This document shows, piece after piece, positions 47,247-55,708 of a stretch of 64,000 nucleotides of DNA. The DNA is from Brevinematales bacterium. Its GTDB lineage: Bacteria > Spirochaetota > Brevinematia > Brevinematales > Thermospiraceae. The first letter of the stretch is position 1; every line of letters starts with the position of its first letter. Below the pieces are notes generated by a model that saw nothing but the letters and a program-made list of their open reading frames with translations, was not told the DNA's origin and ran no database searches. The position numbers and the translations under genes are program-made. The DNA lies in contig JAOADA010000003.1 of assembly GCA_026417555.1 (NCBI GenBank), positions 62,001 to 126,000 of the forward strand. Reading direction: 5' to 3'.

Positions 47247-48476
47247 ATGACCTACCACAAGATCAGTGTCCCCAACGATGGGGAAAAGATAACTGTTCAG
47301 AATAACCAGCTTGTTATTCCTGATAGGCCCATTATTCCCTTTATCGAAGGGGATGGTACAGGCCCTGACATCTGGCGGGCTTCACAATACGTCTTTGACC
47401 AAGCGGTAGCCAAAGCCTACCACGGCAAGCGAAAGATTGCCTGGATGGAAATCTATGCTGGTGAAAAAGCCAATGCTCTCTATGGGACCTACCTCCCAGA
47501 AGAAACTGTCACAACCATCCAACAGTACTATGTGGCCATCAAGGGCCCCTTAACAACCCCTGTGGGTGAAGGTTTCAAGAGTCTCAATGTCACCCTCAGG
47601 CAGGTACTTGATTTGTATGCGTGTATTCGTCCGGTCAAATACTATGATGGCACGCCCTGTCCTGTCAAAAACCCGGAAAAAGTCGATATGGTCATCTTTC
47701 GAGAAAACACAGAAGACGTCTATGCAGGACTAGAATGGGCCATGGATACGCCAGAAGCAAGAGATATTATGGCCTACATTCAGACACGAACAGGCAAAAC
47801 TATCCGGCCTGATTCTGGTATAGGCATCAAGCCCATGAGTCGATTTGGAAGTGAACGTATCATGCGCAAGGCTCTCCAATATGCCATTGCCAACAAGCGA
47901 AAATCCATCACCATCGTCCACAAAGGCAACATCATGAAATACACCGAGGGAGCCTTTAAGACATGGTGCTATGAGTTAGCCAAACGAGAATTTGGAGACA
48001 CCATTGTCTTTGAATCAGAACTCAATGGCCCCACAGACAAGATTGTCATCAAAGACCGAATTGCCGACAATATGTTCCAACAGGCCCTTCTTCGACCAGA
48101 GGAATACGATATCCTTGTCACCATGAACCTCAATGGAGATTACCTCTCAGATGCCATTGCTGCCCAAGTAGGAGGCCTCGGCATGGCTCCAGGGGCAAAC
48201 ATTGGAGACTTCTATGCCGTTTTTGAAGCCACCCATGGCACAGCCCCAAAATATGCAGGTCTTGACAAAGTGAATCCTGGTTCTGTCATCCTTTCTGGAA
48301 AGATGATGCTCGAGTATCTTGGATGGACAGAGGCTGCCGATCTTATCGAAAAGGGCCTGCAAAAAACTATCTCCCAAGGGATTGTGACGTATGATCTTGC
48401 CCGTCAGATGCCCGGTGCTCGTGAGGTCAAAACCAGTGAATTTGCCAAGGCTATTGTAGAAAACATGGGAGTATAA
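47247..48476 (+). CDS. icd: Isocitrate dehydrogenase (NADP-dependent)
   Basis: Icd converts isocitrate to 2-oxoglutarate, the carbon skeleton for the glutamate synthase encoded divergently beside it. The 409-residue protein has the IEGDGTGP start motif, [10 protein letters not shown] with the substrate Ser112, the [11 protein letters not shown]-type metal region and [17 protein letters not shown], in which Lys and Tyr fit NADP preference by analogy with E. coli. GGAGG precedes the ATG. purB follows three bases later. Confidence 0.96.
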   Translation: MTYHKISVPNDGEKITVQNNQLVIPDRPIIPFIEGDGTGPDIWRASQYVFDQAVAKAYHGKRKIAWMEIYAGEKANALYGTYLPEETVTTIQQYYVAIKGPLTTPVGEGFKSLNVTLRQVLDLYACIRPVKYYDGTPCPVKNPEKVDMVIFRENTEDVYAGLEWAMDTPEARDIMAYIQTRTGKTIRPDSGIGIKPMSRFGSERIMRKALQYAIANKRKSITIVHKGNIMKYTEGAFKTWCYELAKREFGDTIVFESELNGPTDKIVIKDRIADNMFQQALLRPEEYDILVTMNLNGDYLSDAIAAQVGGLGMAPGANIGDFYAVFEATHGTAPKYAGLDKVNPGSVILSGKMMLEYLGWTEAADLIEKGLQKTISQGIVTYDLARQMPGAREVKTSEFAKAIVENMGV

Positions 48477-48479
48477 CCT

Positions 48480-49904
48480 ATGGGTATCTACCAAAATCCC
48501 CTCGAAACCCGTTATGCTTCCCGCGAGATGCTTGAGATCTTCTCAGAACAAACCAAGTTTTTGACGTGGAGAGATTGTTGGATAGCCCTTGCCGAAGCCG
48601 AAAAGGAACTTGGTCTTCCCATCAGTGATGAACAGATAGAAGACCTCAAAAGAAACCGTGAAAACCTCAACCTCGAACGAGCAAAAGCCATTGAAAAAGA
48701 GATCCACCACGATGTCATGAGCCATATCCGTGCCTATGGAGAGGTTGCCCCAAAAGCAGCTGGTATCATCCATCTCGGAGCCACCTCATGTTTTGTGACG
48801 GACAACACAGACGTGATCCTCTGGCGAAAGGCCCTCCATCTCATCCAGAAAAGGTTGGTTGCCGTGATTCGGGTCCTCCGAAACAAGGCCTGGGAATACC
48901 GTCATCTTCCGGTGTTAGGCTATACCCATCTCCAACCAGCCCAACCCACAACGTTAGGCAAACGAATCAGTCTCTGGTTGTATGATTTCGTCTTAGACCT
49001 CCAGGAGCTTGAATACAGACAAGAACACCTGATGCTTCGAGGTGTCAAGGGAACCACTGGCACACAAGCTAGTTTCATGGAACTTTTTGAAGGGGATAGA
49101 GCCAAGGTACGTGAACTCGACAAACGAGTAGCCCAAAAGCTCGGCTTTGATCGCGTTGTCCCCGTGTCTGGACAAACCCTTACCAGAAAGCTTGATGTAT
49201 ACGTTCTTGAACTTCTCTCCCACATTGCCCAAACGGCTCATCGCGCCTCAAATGATATCCGACTCATGCAACATTCGTGGCAGGTAGAAGAGCCCTTTGA
49301 CACCAAACAGGTTGGCTCTTCGGCCATGCCCTACAAGAGAAATCCTATCCTTGCGGAGCGCATCACTTCTCTTGCAAGATACGTGATTAACAACGTCCAG
49401 AATGCGGCATATACCTATGCCAACCAATTCCTGGAAAGGACCTTGGATGATTCCGCCAATCGCCGTATATCCATAGCTGAAGGTTTTTTGGCAACGGATG
49501 CTATTCTCATCCTCTGTCAGAGACTCTTTTCCGGCATGCAGGTCTATCCACAAGTGATCCATCGTATCATGATGGAAAATCTCCCCTTTTACGCAACAGA
49601 AAACATCCTCATGGAGGCCACCAAGCGAGGAGGAAACCGTCAGATCCTCCACGAGGTTATCCGAGAGTATGCCATGAAACAGGTCGAGGCTGTCCGTGAG
49701 GGAAGATCCTTTGATATGCTTCAGGCCCTCAGAGATTCTGGCCTATTTAACCTCCCTCAAGAGGTCTGGGAAAAAATCTCTGATCTTTCCCAGTATGTGG
49801 GCCGCGCCCCTTGGCAGGTTGAAGAGCTAATTGCCGAACATGTTGACCCTCTCCTCGAAAAATACAAAGAGGAAGCAGACCCAGCCGCAGAAATCAGGGT
49901 GTAG
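48480..49904 (+). CDS. purB: Adenylosuccinate lyase
   Basis: PurB cleaves SAICAR and adenylosuccinate in purine synthesis. The fumarase-superfamily signature GSSAMPYKRNP begins at residue 279; GYTHLQPAQPTTLGKR and TLDDSANRRI are the other active-site blocks. At 474 residues it is slightly longer than many bacterial PurB and closer to the eukaryotic-like type. It starts three bases after icd and has no ribosome binding site of its own, so it is probably coupled. Its last 11 bases overlap the convergent capA-like gene. Confidence 0.95.
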   Translation: MGIYQNPLETRYASREMLEIFSEQTKFLTWRDCWIALAEAEKELGLPISDEQIEDLKRNRENLNLERAKAIEKEIHHDVMSHIRAYGEVAPKAAGIIHLGATSCFVTDNTDVILWRKALHLIQKRLVAVIRVLRNKAWEYRHLPVLGYTHLQPAQPTTLGKRISLWLYDFVLDLQELEYRQEHLMLRGVKGTTGTQASFMELFEGDRAKVRELDKRVAQKLGFDRVVPVSGQTLTRKLDVYVLELLSHIAQTAHRASNDIRLMQHSWQVEEPFDTKQVGSSAMPYKRNPILAERITSLARYVINNVQNAAYTYANQFLERTLDDSANRRISIAEGFLATDAILILCQRLFSGMQVYPQVIHRIMMENLPFYATENILMEATKRGGNRQILHEVIREYAMKQVEAVREGRSFDMLQALRDSGLFNLPQEVWEKISDLSQYVGRAPWQVEELIAEHVDPLLEKYKEEADPAAEIRV

Positions 49905-51027
49905 AGGACTCGAGTCTCCAAAAAGGCACCCAGCTTTGCTTTTCAGGAACAAGGCGCCACGTCTTGCCTCTTTCAAGAGAGCGCTGATGGACAAGTTCCC
50001 ACACCTCGTGGACCTCCTGTCCAGAGGCAATAACCACCTGGAGTGTGTGAGAAAGTCTATACAAAGGAAGAAGATACACCCTCTTTTCTATCCCATTTTT
50101 CCCCTTGCTTACATCCAAAACCACCGCAAGCGCTGGTCTTGCCTGAGCAATATTCCATTGAGGAAACACAAAATTCCCCACACTATACAAGATTGGTCTG
50201 CCACGGTACACCTCTATAGCCTGAAGAATATGGGGATGATGCCCCACGATCACATCCGCTCCCGCCTCAATAACCGCATAGGCATTTGACACCTGTTCTT
50301 TCTCCAAAGGAGAAACCACATACTCCCACCCCCAATGGACAAAAAAAATCAGATAATCCACTTCTCGGCGTAACTTCTTTACCATTGGCACAATCTTTTT
50401 CCATCGAAGTCCCGCTGTCCCAGGACGTTTTTCCGTGGCCACAAGGTGTTCTGGTTTTTGAAAACCAGCGCACACAATACCCACTGTCATCCCTTTCTGA
50501 GTCACTATCACCGGCTGGATGGCTTCCTCCCAGTTTTTTCCGGCCCCAGCAAACCGTATCCCATACTGTCTCAAATGCTCTCGCATTTCCAAAAGCGCCT
50601 CGGCCCCATAGTCCATGGCATGGTTATTGGCAAGGGACACCACATCTACCCCAGCGTTTGTCAACCAGTGAAGAACCTCAGGAGGACTCCGAAATACATG
50701 CGTTTTGGTTTGAGGAGAGCCGTTTGTGGCTACTGTCGTCTCAAGATTCACAAGAGCAAGATCTGCCTCGCGCATCACCCCCCTCACAAAGAAAAACGGA
50801 TCCCTCCCCTCTTCCAAAGTTTTCTCAAGCCCCCAAGAAAAATTCACATCTCCCGCAATAAAGATTCGCACCACATCATCCGGCCTCTTATAAAGACAAA
50901 GAGGTTCTGTTGGCAAACGTTCCGATTGAAGAACACCCTTTTCTCCTCCCCCACAGGACACAAGTATCAACCCAACACAGAACACAAAGAATTCTTTCCC
51001 CAGTGGGTTACACGCAAAACGTGACAA
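49894..51027 (-). CDS. CapA/PgsA-like metallophosphoesterase-fold lipoprotein
   Basis: A CapA-family protein of about 377 residues: IFIAGDVNFSWG, ALVNLETTVATNG, VSLANNHAMDYG, FVHWGWEY and VIVGHHPHILQ, which provide metal-binding residues of the calcineurin-like fold. Family members act in poly-gamma-glutamate or capsule systems, but no partner genes are here. The start is uncertain: the longest frame begins inside the upstream terminator, so I prefer TTG at 51027, behind AAGGA. It gives a lipoprotein signal with LVSC; GTG at 51057 is an alternative. Confidence 0.82.
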   Translation of the reverse strand: MSRFACNPLGKEFFVFCVGLILVSCGGGEKGVLQSERLPTEPLCLYKRPDDVVRIFIAGDVNFSWGLEKTLEEGRDPFFFVRGVMREADLALVNLETTVATNGSPQTKTHVFRSPPEVLHWLTNAGVDVVSLANNHAMDYGAEALLEMREHLRQYGIRFAGAGKNWEEAIQPVIVTQKGMTVGIVCAGFQKPEHLVATEKRPGTAGLRWKKIVPMVKKLRREVDYLIFFVHWGWEYVVSPLEKEQVSNAYAVIEAGADVIVGHHPHILQAIEVYRGRPILYSVGNFVFPQWNIAQARPALAVVLDVSKGKNGIEKRVYLLPLYRLSHTLQVVIASGQEVHEVWELVHQRSLERGKTWRLVPEKQSWVPFWRLESSTP

Positions 51028-51141
51028 AAATTTTTTCCTTGGCAAAAAACCAGACACTCCCTTTTTCCCATGCCATAAGTAGCCTCTCCACCCTCTCCCC
51101 CCTTTTTTCGCCTCCCCCCTCCAGAGACTCCCCTCTTCAAT

Positions 51142-51174
51142 AAAAAAAGCCTTTTCCCTCACAGGAAAAGGCTC
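51142..51174 (-). terminator. Rho-independent terminator after the GHKL ATPase gene
   Basis: Read on the minus strand, a stem of about 10 bp (51164-51173 with 51148-51157) is followed by seven T. Confidence 0.85.
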
Positions 51175-51186
51175 TTCTCTTTTGGA

Positions 51187-51813
51187 CTACACATACTTCC
51201 TATATTCTGCATTGTCTGGGAAGTAACGTACCGCCACACAACGGTTCCCCCGTTGGTTGTAGAGAAACCCCCCATTCCAGTACTCAAGGGCTGCAAAAAG
51301 GGCATTTCCTCCATCCATCTCGGTAGACTCTGGCCCCTTCCAGGCCACAAGATCAGCAAAATGCTCAAAATCCTGACTCACTAGACAGATCGTCCTATCA
51401 ATAGCAAATTGGTTCCATTCATTCATCAAAGAAAAACCACTCCCTTCATCTTCTACTATCACCTTAGCCCGTTTGTTAAAATCAAACCAAACCTTGATTT
51501 TCTTGTTAGGATCCATTTTATTGCCATGTTCAATACCATTTTTGACAAGCTCACTGATCTGTTGCTCGAGAAGGTTCACTTCTTTGTAGAGATCCGGAGC
51601 ATACTGAATAATATACGACGTATATGCGCGCACCTTGGAGAAATCACTGGGAAATTCTTTATAATACATCCCATGCGTATTGAAAAGGGCATGGTTATCA
51701 TCTACTCTCGCGAGTTGCTTCACCTGAATCTCTCTCCCATCCTCAAGCTTCAAAAGAAGAGTATTCTCATTTTTACGACCAACAATCTCATACTTGTAGA
51801 GACTCTCTCGCAT
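51187..51813 (-). CDS. GHKL ATPase-domain protein, anti-sigma/RsbW-like
   Basis: A 208-residue protein with a beta-rich N-terminal part and a C-terminal HATPase fold: the N box ELVKNGIEHGN about residues 107-117 and DEGSGF as the G1 box. There is no histidine-kinase dimerisation domain and no membrane segment, so a stress-response regulator of the RsbW kind or a similar switch kinase is more likely than a sensor kinase. It starts at 51813 behind GGGGAGGA. A consensus promoter and a terminator frame it as a single-gene transcript. Confidence 0.75.
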   Translation of the reverse strand: MRESLYKYEIVGRKNENTLLLKLEDGREIQVKQLARVDDNHALFNTHGMYYKEFPSDFSKVRAYTSYIIQYAPDLYKEVNLLEQQISELVKNGIEHGNKMDPNKKIKVWFDFNKRAKVIVEDEGSGFSLMNEWNQFAIDRTICLVSQDFEHFADLVAWKGPESTEMDGGNALFAALEYWNGGFLYNQRGNRCVAVRYFPDNAEYRKYV

Positions 51814-51875
51814 CTGATATCCTCCCCATCGAACGTCGCTTATACTATCGGCAAACAAACCGCACTATCTTAAAT

Positions 51876-51904
51876 AGTATAGCCACTTTTTTTACTTTTG
51901 TCAA
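51876..51904 (-). promoter_or_regulatory. Sigma-70-type promoter for the GHKL ATPase gene
   Basis: On the minus strand TTGACA (51904-51899) and TATACT (51881-51876) are 17 bp apart. An ACTAT-N5-ATAGT dyad (51864-51878) overlaps the start site. Confidence 0.8.
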
Positions 51905-52073
51905 TGAAATCCTGCCTGTCGCTTCATTTTTCCATTCAAAAACCTCTCTCTTTTCTCTATTTTTTGTTTTTCCTTCCCTGTCTCTCCACCCCCTTGCCAA
52001 CGTTCTTCTGCTCTTTTCTTTCAAAAAATAACCGTATTTCTTCATCTCTTTTTTTGCTTTTTTTACAGAAAAA

Positions 52074-52087
52074 GTTAAACGTTTAAC
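52074..52087 (+). promoter_or_regulatory. Operator-like palindrome upstream of the amylase promoter
   Basis: GTTAAACGTTTAAC is a perfect 14-bp palindrome centred on CG, ending eight bases before the -35 box at 52096. The CG-centred form is that of LacI/GalR-family operators, so a sugar-responsive regulator may act here. No such regulator gene lies in the window. Confidence 0.6.
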
Positions 52088-52095
52088 CAATTTTC

Positions 52096-52124
52096 TTGAC
52101 TTTTTTCTTGTGATCTGATATACT
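52096..52124 (+). promoter_or_regulatory. Sigma-70-type promoter for the amylase lipoprotein gene
   Basis: TTGACT (52096-52101) and TATACT (52119-52124) are 17 bp apart, 36 bases before the ATG. Confidence 0.8.
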
Positions 52125-52160
52125 TCTTCACCCTTATCAAAAAGGAAAAAAGGAGGAAAG

Positions 52161-54833
52161 ATGAAAAGAAAAACCGTATGGTCTTTGGTAACCTTAAGTG
52201 GTGTTTGCTTTGCCTTCATGACAGGATGTGGTTCTCCAGTGAAAACGTCGTCTGAGCCCAAGAAACCTACCACAACTTCTACCCTTTCTGTCTCCCCAGA
52301 AGACAAAGCAAGGTATCTCCATGTCCCAAGTCCAGATTGGCGAGATCAGATCATCTATTTCATTATGATTGATCGTTTCAATGATGGGAATCCCGCCAAT
52401 AACGACATGAAGGCTGGGGAGTACGACCCCAAAGAAAACGCCAAGTTTTCCGGGGGTGACCTCGCCGGTATTGCTGCTAAGCTAGATTACATTCAGGGGT
52501 TAGGGGCTACGGCTATATGGATCACTCCTCCGGTAGCCAATCAGTGGTGGGATCCTCTCATCCATTATGGTGGGTATCATGGGTATTGGGCACGTGACTT
52601 TATGGCTGTGGATGAGCATTTTGGTACCCTTGAGGACTATCAAGCCCTCTCCGTTATGCTTCACAAGCGAGGAATGTATCTTGTTCAAGATATCGTCTGC
52701 AACCATGTAGGGAATTTCTTCACTTACACGAATACCTATAACCCGTCGAACGTCACACAAAACCTTGTGCTCAATACAAAATCTCTTCCTACCGACAAAC
52801 CTACACGTTATCCCTTTGATCAGAATGATCCCAGAGACCCAAAACAGCGAGAGCTTGGTATCTACCACTGGACACCCCCTATTAACAATTATCAAGATCC
52901 TTATCAGAAACTCTACTACCAGCTCTCCGATCTGGATGACCTGAACACAACCAATGAGATCGTCATCAAAGCCCTCAAGGATGCGTATAATTTTTGGATC
53001 ACGAATGTCGGGGTTGATGGTTTCCGTATCGACACTATTATGTATGTTGATCACGCATTCTGGCACCGTTTTATCCACGACAAAGAAGAAGCCTCCCCTG
53101 GGGTAGCCCAGATGGCCAAAAAATACAACAAAACCAACTTCTTTGCCTTTGGTGAGGCTTGGTTTAACTCTACTCCCTATCATGATGATTGTGAAAAACA
53201 GGCAAGCTCCTATCTTGGCACCCCTGAAAAGCCAGAACTCCACAGTGTCCTTAACTTTGCTCTCCAACAAGAGATCAAGCGGGTGTTTGCCGAAGGTGGA
53301 GAAACCTCTCTCATGACCTACCGATTCTCCGCTCTAAAGAAAAACTTCCGCAACATACATTATCTTCTTAACTTTATAGACAACCATGATATGAATCGTT
53401 TCCTTCAGGGAGCTACCGTTCCGGCTCTCAAACAGGCATTGGTGTTTCTTTTCACCATTCCTGGTATCCCCGTCATCTACTACGGTACAGAACAAAAACT
53501 CACCGAAACTCGTGCTTCTCTTTTTCCCACGGGGTATGGGTCTGGTGGCAAGGAAAGATTTGCCACAGATGGGGAGATGTATCGTTTTTTACAAGATATG
53601 GCACAGCTACGAAAAACCAACCAGGTGTTTCGACGAGGGGATATTATCCCTATCAAGGATGATCCAACAGGCCCTGGTGTGTTTGCCTACCTCATGAAGG
53701 ACGAAAAAGACACTGCCGTAGTTATCTTCAATACCTCTGAGGAAGATACCCTGGTCGATAACCTTTCCTTGGGTACTCAAGGTCCTGCTCTTCTCGAGGT
53801 TCTTTATGCTACACGAAAGGTCCAAAAACCACTGCTTACTGACATCTCGGGCAAGATCTCGTTTGTTCTCAAAGGACGCTCAACTCTCGTTGCCATGGTT
53901 CGTCCTACTCAGACGGGCTTTTCTGTGCCAGCCAGCATCTCTTTGGAGATACCAAAAGCCAAAATTCTCTCCACCAACCTTCTCTTGAGAGGGAAGATGA
54001 CAGGGGTTTCTAACGTTCTTCTCGTCATTGATGGAAAAATCAATACAGGCATACCTGTCACAGCCAACGAGAAAGGCGAATGGGCAACCCTTCTTCCCGT
54101 CGAATCCCTCGACAATGGCACCCACCGATGTACCCTGTATGGCATAACCCCTGGGGGGGACGTTGTCGTAAGTCCCACCTATCCCTTTGAGGTGAAGATT
54201 GAATACAAAAAGGTGTTGTCCCTCACAGATCCTGTAGGAGATGACAAAGGCCCCTTTGGAAACTATCGATATCCCACGGACGTCTCTTTTGATCACCAGA
54301 TGGATATTGAGAGGGTAGAGATCCTTCGAGCACGTAACAATCTCATGATCACGCTCACCATGGCCAAACCCATCAGCACCGTCTGGAACCCCAAAAACGG
54401 TTTTGACCATGTCACCTTTTATATCTACTTCTCTCTTGCCGGAAAAGAGGGAGGGGCTACGGTTCTTCCTCGTCAGCAGGCAAAAACTCCTGCAGGATTT
54501 GCTTGGCACTACATGAGCATGGTAGGGGGATGGAACAATTCCCTCTACTCCAGCCGTGGGGCAAGTGAAAAAGAGTATGGAACCCCTGTCAGCGCTTCTC
54601 CCAAGATCATTGTGAACACAGAAAAACGCCAGATCACCCTTCGGTATCCCGCTGCTGCCTTTGAAAACCCCAAAGACATCTCCGGTATGAAAATTTATAT
54701 CACCACATGGGACTATGATGGAATGGAAAGTGCCAATCGTCCCATTGAACCAGAACCCAAGGCATACCGAATGGGTGGCGATCCCAATGGGCCTATGATC
54801 ATGGATGATGTGGGGCCCTTCACTCTTCCCTAA
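52161..54833 (+). CDS. GH13 alpha-amylase lipoprotein with glucodextranase-like C-terminal modules
   Basis: An 890-residue lipoprotein (signal ending MTGCG, acylated Cys about residue 23). The GH13 barrel spans about 50-500, with catalytic Asp291 (DGFRIDT), Glu332 (GEAW) and Asp410 (DNHDMNRF). An all-beta domain C follows, then about 595-680 an Ig-like module (LRGKMTGVSNVLLVIDGK), and from about 690 a module beginning DPVGDDKGPFGNYRYPT, as in the C-terminal domain of glucodextranases (PF09985-like). It probably cuts alpha-glucans at the cell surface. It has its own promoter, an operator-like palindrome, AGGAGGAAAG and a terminator. Confidence 0.9.
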   Translation: MKRKTVWSLVTLSGVCFAFMTGCGSPVKTSSEPKKPTTTSTLSVSPEDKARYLHVPSPDWRDQIIYFIMIDRFNDGNPANNDMKAGEYDPKENAKFSGGDLAGIAAKLDYIQGLGATAIWITPPVANQWWDPLIHYGGYHGYWARDFMAVDEHFGTLEDYQALSVMLHKRGMYLVQDIVCNHVGNFFTYTNTYNPSNVTQNLVLNTKSLPTDKPTRYPFDQNDPRDPKQRELGIYHWTPPINNYQDPYQKLYYQLSDLDDLNTTNEIVIKALKDAYNFWITNVGVDGFRIDTIMYVDHAFWHRFIHDKEEASPGVAQMAKKYNKTNFFAFGEAWFNSTPYHDDCEKQASSYLGTPEKPELHSVLNFALQQEIKRVFAEGGETSLMTYRFSALKKNFRNIHYLLNFIDNHDMNRFLQGATVPALKQALVFLFTIPGIPVIYYGTEQKLTETRASLFPTGYGSGGKERFATDGEMYRFLQDMAQLRKTNQVFRRGDIIPIKDDPTGPGVFAYLMKDEKDTAVVIFNTSEEDTLVDNLSLGTQGPALLEVLYATRKVQKPLLTDISGKISFVLKGRSTLVAMVRPTQTGFSVPASISLEIPKAKILSTNLLLRGKMTGVSNVLLVIDGKINTGIPVTANEKGEWATLLPVESLDNGTHRCTLYGITPGGDVVVSPTYPFEVKIEYKKVLSLTDPVGDDKGPFGNYRYPTDVSFDHQMDIERVEILRARNNLMITLTMAKPISTVWNPKNGFDHVTFYIYFSLAGKEGGATVLPRQQAKTPAGFAWHYMSMVGGWNNSLYSSRGASEKEYGTPVSASPKIIVNTEKRQITLRYPAAAFENPKDISGMKIYITTWDYDGMESANRPIEPEPKAYRMGGDPNGPMIMDDVGPFTLP

Positions 54834-54850
54834 AAATCTTTCAGAAAGAT

Positions 54851-54876
54851 CCCCCTGCCTATGGCAGGGGGTTTTT
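54851..54876 (+). terminator. Rho-independent terminator after the amylase lipoprotein
   Basis: A perfect 9-bp GC-rich stem (54851-54859 with 54863-54871), loop TAT, then five T. Confidence 0.92.
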
Positions 54877-54991
54877 GTTTTCACGGTGTTTCGAAAACAA
54901 ACCACCGTTCTTGCTTGTTTTTCTTCGTCTCAAGAAGCAAGATCCAAAGCCTATTTAAAGACTAACAAGAGAGGTATGCCTGCCTCACCAA

Positions 54992-55020
54992 TTGCTTTTT
55001 TGATAATTTTATGCTATACT
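54992..55020 (+). promoter_or_regulatory. Sigma-70-type promoter for the 55045 gene
   Basis: TTGCTT (54992-54997) and TATACT (55015-55020) are 17 bp apart, just upstream of GGTGGGAG and the ATG. Confidence 0.65.
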
Positions 55021-55044
55021 ATAGTCATCATACAAGGTGGGAGT

Positions 55045-55275
55045 ATGGAGATTGTCAATATTGATGAGATTCGAGAGGTTTATCCCTATCTCAATGCAGA
55101 GGGTATTATATTAGAGTCGGCTATACGAAACGAAGACACCCTCTGTGTGACACTCTCTATCCAGGTAGGAAAACTCATCAGTATTGTGGATAATTATGGG
55201 TGGCAATGTATCTTTGACAGAGGAGTAGATGAAAACACCGAGGTCTTCACCTGTATTGTGAGAAAAGAGAAATAA
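55045..55275 (+). CDS. Small protein of unknown function
   Basis: A 76-residue acidic protein without signal peptide or membrane segment. It has alternating hydrophobic strands (VTLSIQVGKLISIVDNYG) and a C-terminus VFTCIVRKEK. No family is recognised. Support comes from the promoter, the ribosome binding site GGTGGGAG, and protein-like composition. It stands alone between a terminator and a long non-coding stretch. Confidence 0.65.
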   Translation: MEIVNIDEIREVYPYLNAEGIILESAIRNEDTLCVTLSIQVGKLISIVDNYGWQCIFDRGVDENTEVFTCIVRKEK

Positions 55276-55643
55276 GCCCCCTTTTGGACATTGTGTTTTC
55301 CCAAGCTGTCCATTCTTGTGAAAAGGCTTGCTCTTCGGGTTTCCTTTTCATTTTTCTTGTCAGATAGTCCACTTCCTCCACACCTCGAGAATTCGGTGTA
55401 AAGGTTATCTCTTGCTTGATGCTTTCGTTATGGATTGGCTTACCTCTAGGGTTTTCTCTTTCACTCAAGAAAAAAGTGAGAGCGTACGAGAAAGGGAAAA
55501 AGAGATCCTTCTTTTTAAAAAAGTAAGCAGCTTTCTCTTATAGAAATCTCAGGCTTTTCATGGTGTCCAAAGAAGTGTGGGAAAATCGTATTCAAGAAGG
55601 TAGTCTCAAGTAAACAAAAATGCGTCTTTTTTCTCTTGCTTTT
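55276..55643. other. Non-coding interval before the chemotaxis receptor
   Basis: About 370 bases. A minus-strand frame of 73 codons (55247-55468) begins at TTG without a good ribosome binding site and overlaps the previous gene, so I do not call it. I see no RNA gene or repeat. Confidence 0.4.
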
Positions 55644-55670
55644 CAAGATAAGCCTTTTTTCTGTCGATAG
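55644..55670 (+). promoter_or_regulatory. Possible FliA (sigma-28) promoter for the chemotaxis receptor
   Basis: GTCGATAG at 55663-55670 matches six of eight bases of GCCGATAA, with CAAGATAA 11 bases upstream in place of TAAAGTTT. Weak alone, but chemotaxis receptors are usual FliA targets. Confidence 0.4.
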
Positions 55671-55708
55671 ATAAAAAAAAGAAAAGCTGCCTTTCGAGGA
55701 GTTCACTC

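Noticed and set aside
53880-54905. 341-codon minus-strand open frame
   Set aside because: Antisense to the amylase C-terminal modules and crosses their terminator.
55247-55468. 73-codon minus-strand frame
   Set aside because: TTG start without ribosome binding site, overlaps the previous gene, no recognisable features.
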